The position numbers and the translations under genes are program-made. DNA of 64,000 nt from JBBQXK01 sp052387255 (lineage in GTDB: Bacteria > Pseudomonadota > Alphaproteobacteria > Rhodobacterales > Rhodobacteraceae): NCBI GenBank assembly GCA_052387255.1, contig JBQTJI010000008.1, positions 1 to 64,000 of the forward strand. The letters are read 5' to 3'. The notes beneath the pieces were generated by a model that worked only from the letters and a program-made list of their open reading frames with translations, had not been told where the DNA came from and did no database searches. Positions 8,764 to 18,011 of the stretch are shown here, in pieces (position 1 is the stretch's first letter; every line of letters begins with the position of its first letter).

Positions 8764-8874
8764 GCAGCTCCTCCCCAGATCGACGTGTGCTGGGCCAGAG
8801 AGTGGCAGGGATTCGGCCAACCGGCCAGTTGATCCGCGTACCACTTTGGGATGATGCGGCGGGGCCGGGCGGCG

Positions 8875-9075
8875 TCAGGCGCGCTGCCCGGTGCCCGGCA
8901 CCCGGCATTTCCAGCTTGCGATCTCCCAGTTCGGGTGGGTCTCGACCCACTCCGCCAGATAGCGCTGGGCCCCCATCATGCAGGCAAAGCTGGCAAGGTC
9001 GGTGTAGATGACGCTCTTTTCCTCGCACTCGGCGGGTGACCCGCTCAGGCAGGCAACGAATAGCAGTTCGATCAT
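8875..9075 (-). CDS. small conserved protein of Rhodobacterales type, function unknown
   Basis: 66 residues beginning MIELLFVACLSGSPAECEE and containing ACMMGAQRYLAEWVETHP and WKCRVPG. I recognise the pattern (hydrophobic start, cysteines in LSGSPAECEE, CMMGAQ, a PxWxIxxWxC segment) as a small conserved protein of this order, but no function is known to me. The hydrophobic start is short and could be a secretion signal. It stands alone between the mox cluster and the sugar locus. The 197 bp to its right hold nothing I recognise. Confidence 0.65.
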   Translation of the reverse strand: MIELLFVACLSGSPAECEEKSVIYTDLASFACMMGAQRYLAEWVETHPNWEIASWKCRVPGTGQRA

Positions 9076-9272
9076 GAAGAACTCCGGTCTGACACATTGC
9101 CCCCTCGCCCGCACATTGCGGGAACTGCCGACATGGCGCACGAAAACGTTCATCCAGTTCGACAAGCCTACTCCATGATTGCCCAACTTTCCATCATCGG
9201 CACGCCCTGCGCCCGAAAATCGAACGATGCGACAGCATCGTTCCGGTCTTCGGGGTTGATCGCGATCAGGAC

Positions 9273-10277
9273 CTATCTTGCCAGCCCGAGCGAGCGCAGC
9301 ACCTCGCGCGGGGCCTGCTGGCGCCAGACGGTCTGGAAACTCTCGACCACGTTGTCGCGGGTGACGGCAATGCCGGGCAGGGCGATCCAGGCGGGGATCG
9401 GGCGGCCGAGCAGGCTGAGGATGACGGTCTGCGCGGCAGCAATGCCCTGCTGGAGGGGTTGCTGGGCGGCGATGCACAGGAAACAGCCGCCGCGGGCCAG
9501 GTCGATGGCGACGGCTTCGCCCAGATCGACCGTGGCCATCGGCAAGGCCCGGCCCAGTTCGGCCAGCCGCCGCGCCACGGCAAGGGCCGGCGTGTCCCAG
9601 ACCACGAACAGGCCCGCCAGCGCCGGATGGTCCGCGACCAGCCGTTCCGCCAGTGTGGCGGCCTCGTCGATCCGGCCGAAGCGGGCGATGTGGGCGCGGA
9701 TGTCGGGGCGGTTGGCCTGCAGCGATTTGGTAAACGCGATCTCGCGTTCGTTGGTGGCAAAGAAATCGGCGGCAAAGCCCAGCACGCCGACCTCGGCCCC
9801 CGGCGGCAGGTGGGCGGCAAGGCCCGTGGCGGCGATCTTGCCCAGCCCGAAGTTGTCGGCGGAGACCAGCGCCGCGTAGTGGGTGCCCGGCAGCAAGCCC
9901 GTTGGCGCGTTGTCCAGCAGCACCAGCCGGATACCGGCGGCGGACACCTGGGCATGGGTCGCGGCGACCTGCTCGTTGGCCACCGGAAGCGAGATGATGG
10001 CATCGGGGCGCTGCGCGATCAGGCGGTCAAGCTGCGCCGCCTGCCGTTCGGGCGAAAACCCGCAGTCCACCACGTCGATCACCGCCGCACCGCAATCGCC
10101 CAGGATACCGACCATTCCGGCGACAAGCTGCTTGGCCCAGTCGCTTTCCAGCGTGTGCAGCACGACGGCCACGCGCCATCCCGCCGCCTTGGCGGCGGCG
10201 CGGTCATCGGGCAACAGGCTGACCCGTTCCGGTGGCGAGGCACGTTCGCCGTGGGGTCCGAGGCCGGAAATCGTCAT
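9273..10277 (-). CDS. cytosolic periplasmic-binding-protein-like sugar sensor, paralogue of the binding protein at 12754-13875
   Basis: 334 residues with a type-I (ribose-binding) fold pattern but no signal peptide and no HTH domain. The N-terminus is polar (MTISGLGPHGERASPPERV). It shares landmarks with the exported binding protein of the divergent operon: DNAPTGLLPGT versus DNIPAGFVPGT, VSADNFG versus VSADNYG, ADFFAT versus ADFFVT, VWDTPA versus VWDVPA, and VDLGE in both. The ATG overlaps the end of the ROK regulator gene as ATGA, so the two are co-translated. The likely role is cytoplasmic ligand sensing or buffering for the repressor, an inference from context. Confidence 0.75.
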   Translation of the reverse strand: MTISGLGPHGERASPPERVSLLPDDRAAAKAAGWRVAVVLHTLESDWAKQLVAGMVGILGDCGAAVIDVVDCGFSPERQAAQLDRLIAQRPDAIISLPVANEQVAATHAQVSAAGIRLVLLDNAPTGLLPGTHYAALVSADNFGLGKIAATGLAAHLPPGAEVGVLGFAADFFATNEREIAFTKSLQANRPDIRAHIARFGRIDEAATLAERLVADHPALAGLFVVWDTPALAVARRLAELGRALPMATVDLGEAVAIDLARGGCFLCIAAQQPLQQGIAAAQTVILSLLGRPIPAWIALPGIAVTRDNVVESFQTVWRQQAPREVLRSLGLAR

Positions 10278-11749
10278 CTCGGATGATCCTTTCCGGGCCG
10301 GGCCGCAGGAGGAACCGACCGGGTCGGCGGCGGGGCAAGCGCGGTTTCAAGGCGTGACACGAAGGCGGCAAAGTCCGGGTGCGCGCGGGGGCTGCCCTGC
10401 ATCACCCATTCCCTCAGGAATCCGGGTGCGAACAGCGCCTCGGATGCCACGCGGGCCGCGCCCACCAGTCCGGCGGAACTGCCCATCTGCGACCGGACGA
10501 TGCGCAGGTCGCGGGTGACAAAGGGGTGCGAGGCCCGATACACGGCTTCGCGCAGCGCGGCCAGGAGGATGTCGTTGGTCTGCACGATCGACCCGGACAG
10601 CACGATCAGGTCGGGGTTCAGCGCATTGGCAAGTGTCGCCACCACCTGCCCGATTAGATGGCCCGACGCGGCCAGGATGGCGACCGACGCGGGGTCGCCG
10701 GTCTGCGCGGCCTGTGACACCTCGATGGCAGTGATCTCTCCGCCCCGGCGCAGGGTGTCGGCCAAGAGCGGGCTGCTGCCATCGGTGGCCGCCGCCAGAC
10801 CTTCGCGCTGGATCATGTCGGACCCGGCCAGTGCGTCCAGCGTGCCGCTGCGGTCACCCGAGGTGACGGGAAGCGAGCCGATCAGCCCGGCCGCCCCCTG
10901 CGCGCCGCGGTAGAGCCGACCGTCGCAGACGATGCCCGCGCCGATGCGGCGGCCGACCTTGACGAACAGCATGCTGCGCCGCCCGAGACCGGCCCCGGCG
11001 TGCAATTCGCCCATGGTCATGGTCTCGACGCTGGACCGCATCCAGACCGGCACGCCGAACCCTTTCGTCAGCGTCTCGACCAGCGGATAGCCTTCCCATG
11101 CGGGCAGGACCGGGGGGGTGGCGGCAAGGAAAGCACCTTCGCTGCCGCTCTGGACCGCGCCCGGAACGGACAGCGAGATGCCCCAGACGCCGCCCGGCGT
11201 GGCGTGGCGGTCCAGCGACCAGCGGAACAGCGCGGACAGACGGTCGGTCAACTGTTCCGGCGGTTCGGTCAGATCCGCCGCCTCGTGGTGTTCGGTCAAC
11301 AGGTTGCCCGACAGGTCGGCGACGCCGACGCCGATGGCCGTCTGGTCCAGCGTGGCGACAAGGATGGCGGCGCGGCGCGCGGCAAAACGCACAAGGCGGG
11401 GCGCACGGCCCCCCGTTGCGGTACCAAGTTCGTTCTCGTCCACAAGGCCGAGGTCGCCCAGCATGGTCAGCCGGTCGGCCACCACGGCGCGGCCCAGGGC
11501 GCTGGTGCGTTCCAGTTCCTGCCGTGTGGTGGCAGCCTCGCTGCGCACCAGGTTCAGCAGGTCCACCAGCGAGGGTGCTGCGGTTTCCACGGTCCGGGGG
11601 CGGCCCTTGCCACGCGGGTGCTGCGATTCGGTCTGAAGGGGCAACGGGGGGGGCAAAATGGCATCCTGCAGGGTCGAAGGACAGGGATAGGCAGGGGCCT
11701 TCTGCCGTTCAAGAAAAAACTTATGACGTAAAACAGCAAAAGTAGGCAA
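10274..11749 (-). CDS. ROK-family transcriptional repressor
   Basis: Up to 491 residues from a TTG near 11749; the true start may lie further in, before KGRPRTVE. A winged-HTH region (about residues 60-115, SLVDLLNLVRSEAATTRQEL to LGDLGLVDE) is followed by the ROK ATPase-like fold, with VGRRIGAGIVCDGRLYRGAQG as the ROK signature. The zinc-binding cysteine cluster usual after this in ROK proteins is not evident. It should bind a sugar or sugar phosphate and repress the divergent operon starting at 11877. Confidence 0.8.
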   Translation of the reverse strand: MPTFAVLRHKFFLERQKAPAYPCPSTLQDAILPPPLPLQTESQHPRGKGRPRTVETAAPSLVDLLNLVRSEAATTRQELERTSALGRAVVADRLTMLGDLGLVDENELGTATGGRAPRLVRFAARRAAILVATLDQTAIGVGVADLSGNLLTEHHEAADLTEPPEQLTDRLSALFRWSLDRHATPGGVWGISLSVPGAVQSGSEGAFLAATPPVLPAWEGYPLVETLTKGFGVPVWMRSSVETMTMGELHAGAGLGRRSMLFVKVGRRIGAGIVCDGRLYRGAQGAAGLIGSLPVTSGDRSGTLDALAGSDMIQREGLAAATDGSSPLLADTLRRGGEITAIEVSQAAQTGDPASVAILAASGHLIGQVVATLANALNPDLIVLSGSIVQTNDILLAALREAVYRASHPFVTRDLRIVRSQMGSSAGLVGAARVASEALFAPGFLREWVMQGSPRAHPDFAAFVSRLETALAPPPTRSVPPAARPGKDHPR

Positions 11750-11876
11750 AGTTATGTAGAAATAATATTGACCCAGCGCGACTCTGTGCGTAACCCTCTG
11801 CCTACGGTCAGGAGAGGCCGACGGGACAGGGTGTTGGCCAGGGGTTTCCCGGCCGGCACGGACGGGGGGAAAACCG

Positions 11877-12698
11877 ATGACAGCGTGGAAGCTGGCCTAT
11901 CACGCCAATTGCTGGGGCGACCTCGGGGGCGATGCGGTGGGGGTCACCTCGATCACCCAACTGCGGTACCGCACATTCGGCGACATGGACCGCGCCTGTG
12001 CCGACATCGCCGCGGCGGGCTATGCGGGGGTCGAGGTGTTCGACGGCAACCTGCTGGACCACAGCGCCGCCGCGATGCGCAGGATGCTGGCCGACAACGG
12101 GCTGGACCTGGTCGCCACCTATGCGGGCGGGAACTTCATCTTCGACGACATCCTGCCCGAGGAGCTGGCCCGCGTGACCAGCGCCGCCGACCGTGCGGCG
12201 GAACTGGGTACGCCGCATCTGGTGGTGGGTGGTGGGGCCAAGCGGTTCGACGGCACCCGCGAACCCGACTTCCACAAGCTGGGCGCGGCGCTGGACCGGG
12301 TGAAGGCCCTGGCCGAGGCGCGGGGCCTGCGGGCGCACTATCACCCGCACCTGTCCACCATTGTCGAGGGCCCGGCCGAAGTTGCCAAGATCTTCGACCT
12401 GACCGCCATCGACTTCTGCCCCGACACCGCACACCTGGCCGCCGCCGGGGGCGATCCGGCGCAACTGATCCGCGACCATGCGGCACGGATTTCCTATGTG
12501 CATCTGAAGGGGTTCCAGCGTGACCCCTTCGCCTTCACGCCCCTTGACCGGGGCGATGTGCCAACCGGGCCGATCCTTCAGGCGCTCAAGGACATCGGCT
12601 TTGCCGGCTGGGTCTGCACCGAGCTTGATGCCTGGCCCGACCCCGCCGAGGGGGCACGGCGATCGATGGACTACCTGAACCGGGCCATCGCGGGTTGA
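11877..12698 (+). CDS. sugar phosphate isomerase/epimerase-type TIM-barrel protein
   Basis: 273 residues, AP-endonuclease-2-like TIM barrel as in IolE, IolI and xylose isomerase relatives. Metal-ligand landmarks are VEVF near the N-terminus, RAHYHPHLST (paired histidines), DFCPDTAHL, SYVHLKGF and CTELD near the end, so the divalent metal site looks complete. It is the first gene of a rightward operon with a sugar ABC transporter and a Gfo/Idh dehydrogenase, which suggests isomerisation or dehydration of an oxidised sugar or inositol. The AT-rich 11700-11876 stretch upstream presumably holds the divergent promoters. Confidence 0.75.
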   Translation: MTAWKLAYHANCWGDLGGDAVGVTSITQLRYRTFGDMDRACADIAAAGYAGVEVFDGNLLDHSAAAMRRMLADNGLDLVATYAGGNFIFDDILPEELARVTSAADRAAELGTPHLVVGGGAKRFDGTREPDFHKLGAALDRVKALAEARGLRAHYHPHLSTIVEGPAEVAKIFDLTAIDFCPDTAHLAAAGGDPAQLIRDHAARISYVHLKGFQRDPFAFTPLDRGDVPTGPILQALKDIGFAGWVCTELDAWPDPAEGARRSMDYLNRAIAG

Positions 12699-12753
12699 TC
12701 CGCCTGACCTTTACCGGGGATCATCCCCGCAACTTCTCTGGGAGGAAGAAGAC

Positions 12754-13875
12754 ATGTTGACCAGACGTACCCTGCTTGGTTCCGCCACTGCCCTGGCCCT
12801 GGCCTTCGGCATCACCGCCCCGGCCTTTGCCGATCCCGATGCGGCACTGGCCAAGCTGCAGGAAACCGTGCTGTCGAAAGGGCCCAGCGGCGAAGACCCC
12901 TCGCCTGCCTCCGACGTGGTGCTGAGCGACGAGGAGCTGGAGAAGATCAAACGGATGGGTGCCACCGCCGCCATCGTCATGCACTACGGCGGCAATGACT
13001 GGTCACGCGCACAGATCAACGGGCTGGAGACCCAGTTCGCCGCGATGGGGATCGAGGTTATCGCCATCACCGATGCCGGGTTCAAGCCGGAAAAGCAGGT
13101 GAGCGACCTGGAGACCATCATGGCGCAGGCCCCGGACATCATCATCTCGATCCCGACCGACCCGACCGCCACGGCAGCCGCCTATCGCGCGGCGGCAGAG
13201 GCTGGGGCGAAGCTGGTGTTCATGGACAACATCCCCGCCGGATTCGTGCCGGGCACCGACTATGTCTCTGTCGTGTCGGCCGACAACTATGGCAACGGGG
13301 TTGCGGCGGCGCATCTGATGGCCAAGGCGCTTGGCCCCGACGGCGGAGAGATCGGGCTGGTATTCCACGCCGCCGATTTCTTCGTGACCAGGCAGCGCTA
13401 TGACGCCTTCAAGGCCACCATCGCCAGCGACTATCCGAACATCACCATCGTGGACGAGCAGGGCATCGGCGGGCCGGACTTTTCCGGCGATGCGGAAAAG
13501 GCGGCCGGCGCGATGCTGACCTCGAACCCCGGCATCAGGGGCATCTGGGCGGTCTGGGATGTGCCTGCCGAGGGCGTCATGGCGGCGGCGCGCGCGAACG
13601 GGCGCGACGACCTGATCATCACCACCGTCGATCTGGGCGAGAACGTGGCGATCAGCATGGCGCAGGGCGGTTTCGTCAAGGGCCTGGGCGCACAGCGCCC
13701 CTATGATGCCGGCGTCGTCGAGGCGAAACTGGCGGGCTATGCCCTGCTGGGCAAGGACGCGCCCGATTTCGTGGCGCTGCCGGCACTGCCGGTCAGCCAG
13801 TCGAACCTTCTGGACGCCTGGACCCAGGTCTATTCGACCGAGGCGACCGAGAACGTGAAGGCCTCGATGCAGTGA
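12754..13875 (+). CDS. periplasmic sugar-binding protein, ribose/inositol ABC type
   Basis: 373 residues. A twin-arginine-like or Sec leader (MLTRRTLLGSATALALAFG, cleavage after AFA) is followed by a type-I periplasmic-binding fold, with ISIPTDPTATAAAYRAAAEAG and VWDVPAEGVMAAAR typical of the Peripla_BP_4 family. GGGAGGAAG sits upstream of the ATG. It supplies ligand to the ATPase and permease encoded at 15109-17641. The ligand is probably a sugar or cyclitol and cannot be fixed from sequence alone. Confidence 0.82.
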   Translation: MLTRRTLLGSATALALAFGITAPAFADPDAALAKLQETVLSKGPSGEDPSPASDVVLSDEELEKIKRMGATAAIVMHYGGNDWSRAQINGLETQFAAMGIEVIAITDAGFKPEKQVSDLETIMAQAPDIIISIPTDPTATAAAYRAAAEAGAKLVFMDNIPAGFVPGTDYVSVVSADNYGNGVAAAHLMAKALGPDGGEIGLVFHAADFFVTRQRYDAFKATIASDYPNITIVDEQGIGGPDFSGDAEKAAGAMLTSNPGIRGIWAVWDVPAEGVMAAARANGRDDLIITTVDLGENVAISMAQGGFVKGLGAQRPYDAGVVEAKLAGYALLGKDAPDFVALPALPVSQSNLLDAWTQVYSTEATENVKASMQ

Positions 13876-13882
13876 TCCCAGG

Positions 13883-13910
13883 CGGGCGGGGTGCCGATGC
13901 CCCCCGCCCG
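13883..13910 (+). other. GC-rich hairpin after the binding-protein gene
   Basis: CGGGCGGGG pairs with CCCCGCCCG across a 10-base loop, starting 7 bp after the stop. There is no T-tract, so it is more likely an mRNA 3'-end stabiliser that keeps the binding protein abundant relative to downstream genes than a full terminator. Confidence 0.55.
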
Positions 13911-13945
13911 GCATTGGCCCGCATCCCCTTATCCCGGAGACCGAA

Positions 13946-15112
13946 ATGACCCAAGTGATGAACGTCGCCATGATCGGCGGCGGGTTCATGGGCAAGGCGC
14001 ATGCCATGGCCTATGCCGCGATGCCGATGTTCTTCTGGCCCGCCCCGGCCATCCCGCACCGCAAGGTGGTGGTCGATGTCACCGACGGGGCCGCCGAAGA
14101 GGCCCGCCAGCGGTTCGGGTTCGACGAGGCGTCCAGCGACTGGCGCGCCGTGGTGGCGCGGCCCGACATCGACGTGGTCGACATCTGCACACCCAACAAC
14201 GTGCATGCAGAGATCGCGATTGCCGCCGCCAAGGCCGGAAAGCACATCATCTGCGAAAAGCCCCTTGCCCGCACCGTGGAAGAGGCCCGCGCGATGACCG
14301 AGGCGGCAAATGCAGCAGGCATCATCCACATGGTGGCCTTCAACTATCGCCGCACGCCTGCGGTGGCGCTGGCCAAGAAGTACATCGACGAGGGTCGCAT
14401 CGGGCGCATCCTGAACTTCCGCGGCACCTATCTGCAGGACTGGTCGGCGGACGAGAACGGCCCGCTGTCCTGGCGGTTCCAGAAGAAGATCGCAGGTTCG
14501 GGCACCGTGGGCGACATCGCCACCCATGTGGTCGACCTGGCGCACTACCTTGTCGGCCCCATTGCCGAGGTGATCGCGATGACCAAGACCTATGTGACCA
14601 CCCGCCCGATGCAGCAGGGCGGCGTCGACAAGCTGGGCGCGTCCGAGAAATCCGCCGGGGCCGAACGGGCAGCGGTGGATGTGGATGACGAGGTGGTGTC
14701 GATGTTGCGTTTCGGCAACGGGGCCATCGGCAGCCTCGAGGCCACGCGCAACGCATGGGGCCGCAACAACTTCATCACGCTGGAGATCCACGGCACCAAG
14801 GGATCGATCCACTTCAACTATGAACGGCGCGACGAGTTGCAGGTGATGTTCGCCGACGACCCCGCCGACGCGCGCGGGTTCCGCACCGTCTATACCGGCC
14901 CGGCGCATCCCTATGGCGGCGGTCTGTGGCCGATTCCGGGGCTGGGGATCGGCTATTCGGAAACCAAGATCGTGGAATGCTTCGACCTGTTCACCGCTAT
15001 CGCCACGGGCAAACAACCCAGCCCGAATTTCGAGGACGGGTTGCTGACCGAACTGGTCGCCGATGCGCTGCTGCGGTCGGGCGAAAGCGGCAGGTGGGAG
15101 CGGGTCGAATGA
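13946..15112 (+). CDS. Gfo/Idh/MocA-family oxidoreductase
   Basis: 388 residues. The N-terminal Rossmann motif reads IGGGFMGKAHAMAY, the family EKP motif is ICEKPLARTVEEA, and a catalytic-type DIATHVVDLAHYLVG follows, close to the usual 330-390 residues. Such enzymes oxidise or reduce sugars or cyclitols with NAD(P). The stop overlaps the start of the ATPase gene (ATGA), and it shares an operon with a TIM-barrel isomerase and a sugar transporter, so it probably performs the first oxidation of the imported sugar. Confidence 0.82.
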   Translation: MTQVMNVAMIGGGFMGKAHAMAYAAMPMFFWPAPAIPHRKVVVDVTDGAAEEARQRFGFDEASSDWRAVVARPDIDVVDICTPNNVHAEIAIAAAKAGKHIICEKPLARTVEEARAMTEAANAAGIIHMVAFNYRRTPAVALAKKYIDEGRIGRILNFRGTYLQDWSADENGPLSWRFQKKIAGSGTVGDIATHVVDLAHYLVGPIAEVIAMTKTYVTTRPMQQGGVDKLGASEKSAGAERAAVDVDDEVVSMLRFGNGAIGSLEATRNAWGRNNFITLEIHGTKGSIHFNYERRDELQVMFADDPADARGFRTVYTGPAHPYGGGLWPIPGLGIGYSETKIVECFDLFTAIATGKQPSPNFEDGLLTELVADALLRSGESGRWERVE

Positions 15113-16692
15113 CGGCCCCCGCCCCAATTGCCGCCCCGGTTGCCGTGCGGATGACCGGCATCTCCAAATCCTTTGGCGGGGTGCGGGCGCTGGACGGCGT
15201 GGATTTCGAGGTGAACGCCGGTGAGGTCCATGCCCTGCTGGGCGGCAACGGGGCAGGGAAGTCGACCATCCTGAAGGTACTGAACGGGGTTCATGTGCCC
15301 GATGCGGGCGACATCGTGGTGGGCGGCACGCCGCTGACCACCCACACGCCCGAGGCGTCGCGCAGCGCGGGCATCGCGATGAACTTTCAGGAAATGTCGC
15401 TGATCCCGACGCTGACCGTGGCGCAGAACATCTTCCTCACGCGCGAGGCGAAGGGCTCGCGCGGGCTGATCGACGACGCGGATTCGGTGCGTCGGGCGCG
15501 GGCGATCTTCGACATGCTGGAGGTGCGGGTCGATCCGACAGCCCTGGTCGGCGATCTGGGGGCCGGGCAGAAGCAGCTGACCGAGATTGCCAAGGCGATC
15601 AGCCAGAAATCGCGCGTCCTGATCCTGGACGAGCCGTCGACGGCGCTGGCGGTTTCGGATGTGGAACGGCTGTTCACTTTCCTGCGGCGGCTGAAAGCGC
15701 AAGGCGTGGCCATCGTCTATGTCAGCCACCGCATGGACGAGATTGCCCGCATCGCCGACCGCGCCACCATCCTGCGCGACGGGCGGCACGTGATCACGGC
15801 ACCGCTGGCCGACCTGCCCATCGACGTGATGATCGAACACATCGTCGGCAAGCGGTCCAAGGGGCTGGCCGACGTGGCGCGGGGCGCGGCCTTGCGGGGC
15901 GAGGTGCTGCTGGAACTGGACGCCGTGACCGGCCCCTACAAGCCCGAGAACGTGAGTTTCGCCCTGCACCGGGGCGAGGTGCTGGGTCTGGCGGGGCTGC
16001 TCGGGTCGGGCCGGTCGGCGCTGGCGCGGGTGGTCGCGGGGGTGGAGCCTGCCGTGGCGGGCGAGATCCGCATCAAGGGGCAGAAGGTAGCGATCCGCCG
16101 CCCATCGGATGCCATCGCGCACGGTGTGGCCCTGGTGCCGGAGGCGCGGGCCACCCAAGGCATCATTCCGGCGCACTCTGTGGCCGAGAACATGGTGATG
16201 GCGGTGATCGGACGTATCTCGCAACGGGGCATCGTGGACAGGGGCCGCGCAAGGGCGATCACCGATGACATGATCGGTCGGCTGTCGGTGAAAACGGCCA
16301 GCCGCGACCATGCGGTATCCACCCTGTCGGGCGGCAACCAGCAGAAGGTGGTGATCGGCAAATGGCTGGCCACCGACCCCGACATCCTGATCCTGGACGA
16401 ACCGACCGCCGGCATCGACATCGGGTCCAAGGCCGAAATCATCCGGCTGGTGCGCGACCTGGCGCAGGCGGGCAAGGGGGTGATCGTCATCTCTTCGGAA
16501 CTGTCGGAGCTGCTGACCGCCTGCGACCGCATCCTGGTGATGGCCGATGGCCGCGCCCGTCAGATGCTGGACCGCGCCGCGCTGGACGATCCGGCAGAGA
16601 CCGATCCCGAACACGCCCTGCAGGCCGCCGAACGGCGGTTGCAGATCGAGATCCAGAAAGCCCTGAGCATCAAGGAGGCCAGCCATGGCTAA
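15109..16692 (+). CDS. sugar ABC transporter ATP-binding protein, RbsA/MglA type with two ABC domains
   Basis: 527 residues from the ATG at 15109, coupled to the previous gene. The first domain has Walker A GGNGAGKST and Walker B VLILDEPST. The second has LLGSGRSALAR in place of a canonical Walker A, signature LSGGNQQK and Walker B ILILDEPTAGID. A degenerate second P-loop is normal for RbsA-type proteins. It overlaps the permease gene by 8 bp. Confidence 0.88.
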   Translation: MTAPAPIAAPVAVRMTGISKSFGGVRALDGVDFEVNAGEVHALLGGNGAGKSTILKVLNGVHVPDAGDIVVGGTPLTTHTPEASRSAGIAMNFQEMSLIPTLTVAQNIFLTREAKGSRGLIDDADSVRRARAIFDMLEVRVDPTALVGDLGAGQKQLTEIAKAISQKSRVLILDEPSTALAVSDVERLFTFLRRLKAQGVAIVYVSHRMDEIARIADRATILRDGRHVITAPLADLPIDVMIEHIVGKRSKGLADVARGAALRGEVLLELDAVTGPYKPENVSFALHRGEVLGLAGLLGSGRSALARVVAGVEPAVAGEIRIKGQKVAIRRPSDAIAHGVALVPEARATQGIIPAHSVAENMVMAVIGRISQRGIVDRGRARAITDDMIGRLSVKTASRDHAVSTLSGGNQQKVVIGKWLATDPDILILDEPTAGIDIGSKAEIIRLVRDLAQAGKGVIVISSELSELLTACDRILVMADGRARQMLDRAALDDPAETDPEHALQAAERRLQIEIQKALSIKEASHG

Positions 16693-17641
16693 GGCAGCAA
16701 CCGCCCCCGCCGGGGCATTCCTGGCGAACTGGCGACAGAACATCATCTACATCGGTTTTGTGGTGATCTTCCTCGTCTTCGCGCTGACGCTGAACGACAG
16801 GGGGTTCCTGAACCCCAACAACCTGCTGAACATCGTGCGCCAGACCGCGATGATCGCGGTGATGGCGGTGGCGATGACCTTCGTGCTGTCGGCAGGCGAG
16901 ATCGACCTGTCGGTGGGCGCGGTGGCGGGGCTGGCCACGGTGACGGTGGCGATGGCGATTTCGGTCGCCGGGCCGCTCGGGGGTGTGCTTGCCGGGCTGG
17001 CCACGGGGCTGGCGGTGGGCATGTTCAACGGCTGGCTGACGACCAGGATCGGCATCCCGTCGTTCCTGACCACCCTTGCGATGATGGGGATCGCCAAGGG
17101 TGTGGCGATGTGGATTTCCGACACGGCGGCGGTGCCGATCCTGTCGCCCGGCTATTCCTGGGTGTTCGGCGGCGGGTCGGTCGGCCCCATCCCGGTGCTG
17201 CTGTTCTGGATCGCGGCACTGGGCGGCATCGGGCACATCGTGCTGCGCCGGTCGGGCTTTGGCCGCCGCGTGCTGGCGACGGGGGGCGGCGAGACTGCCG
17301 CCCGCTATTCCGGGATCGACACCGCCGGGATCAAGTTCCGGGTGCTGGTGATATCATCCTGCGCCGCCGCACTGGCAGGAATGCTGTACGCCGGCCGCCT
17401 GCAGTCGGGGCGGTTCCAGCTGGGCGAGGGCGACGAGTTGTCGGTGATCGCCGCCGCCGTGCTGGGGGGCACCAGCCTGTTCGGCGGCAAGGGCACCGTC
17501 ATCGGCACCATCGTGGGCGCGATGATGATCGGGCTGATCAACAACGGTCTGATCCTGATGGGGCTGGAGTTCAGCCAGCAACTGATCGCGCGGGGCGGCA
17601 TCATCATCCTGGCCGTCGCCCTCAGCCAGAAGCGGGGGTAA
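16685..17641 (+). CDS. sugar ABC transporter permease, RbsC-like
   Basis: 318 residues of largely hydrophobic sequence with 8-10 predicted helices. The family signature AGEIDLSVGAVAGL, the GMFNGWLTTRIGIPSFLTTLA loop and the late motif VLGGTSLFGGKGT identify the BPD_transp_2 family. It is the sole permease of this system and would act as a homodimer with the 527-residue ATPase. Confidence 0.87.
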   Translation: MAKAATAPAGAFLANWRQNIIYIGFVVIFLVFALTLNDRGFLNPNNLLNIVRQTAMIAVMAVAMTFVLSAGEIDLSVGAVAGLATVTVAMAISVAGPLGGVLAGLATGLAVGMFNGWLTTRIGIPSFLTTLAMMGIAKGVAMWISDTAAVPILSPGYSWVFGGGSVGPIPVLLFWIAALGGIGHIVLRRSGFGRRVLATGGGETAARYSGIDTAGIKFRVLVISSCAAALAGMLYAGRLQSGRFQLGEGDELSVIAAAVLGGTSLFGGKGTVIGTIVGAMMIGLINNGLILMGLEFSQQLIARGGIIILAVALSQKRG

Positions 17642-17644
17642 GCC

Positions 17645-17980
17645 ATGGCGCATGTCACCATCATCGGCACCGTCACCGCCAAACCGGAAACGCGCGAGGA
17701 ACTGGCCGGTCTGCTGGCCGCGCAGGTGGCGCCCACGCGGGCGGAACCGGGCTGCATCAACTACGACTACCACGTCGATGCCGCCGATCCCTGCTGTTTC
17801 GTGTTCTACGAAAACTGGCGCACCCAAGGCGACCTCGACGCGCATCTGGCCATGCCGCACCTTGCCCCGCTGTTCCGGCAACTCGACCGGCTGCTGGCCC
17901 GACCGGTCGAGATCCGGCACCTGGTGATGCTGTCGGACATGGCCGGCCCGGCCGACGGCGAAACATCCCGAACCGCGTGA
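17645..17980 (+). CDS. antibiotic biosynthesis monooxygenase (ABM)-domain protein, putative quinol monooxygenase
   Basis: 111 residues matching the YgiN/ABM ferredoxin-like fold: VTIIGTVTAKPETREEL, RAEPGCINYDYHVDAADP, FVFYENWRTQGDLDAHL and HLAPLFRQL are the usual order of motifs. These small cofactor-free dimers act on quinols or unknown compounds and are often found in sugar catabolic operons with no proven role. It lies 3 bp after the permease, last in the operon, and faces the TetR gene tail to tail. Confidence 0.72.
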   Translation: MAHVTIIGTVTAKPETREELAGLLAAQVAPTRAEPGCINYDYHVDAADPCCFVFYENWRTQGDLDAHLAMPHLAPLFRQLDRLLARPVEIRHLVMLSDMAGPADGETSRTA

Positions 17981-18011
17981 AAAGATCGACCATGTCCGGC
18001 AGGCTGTGGGT

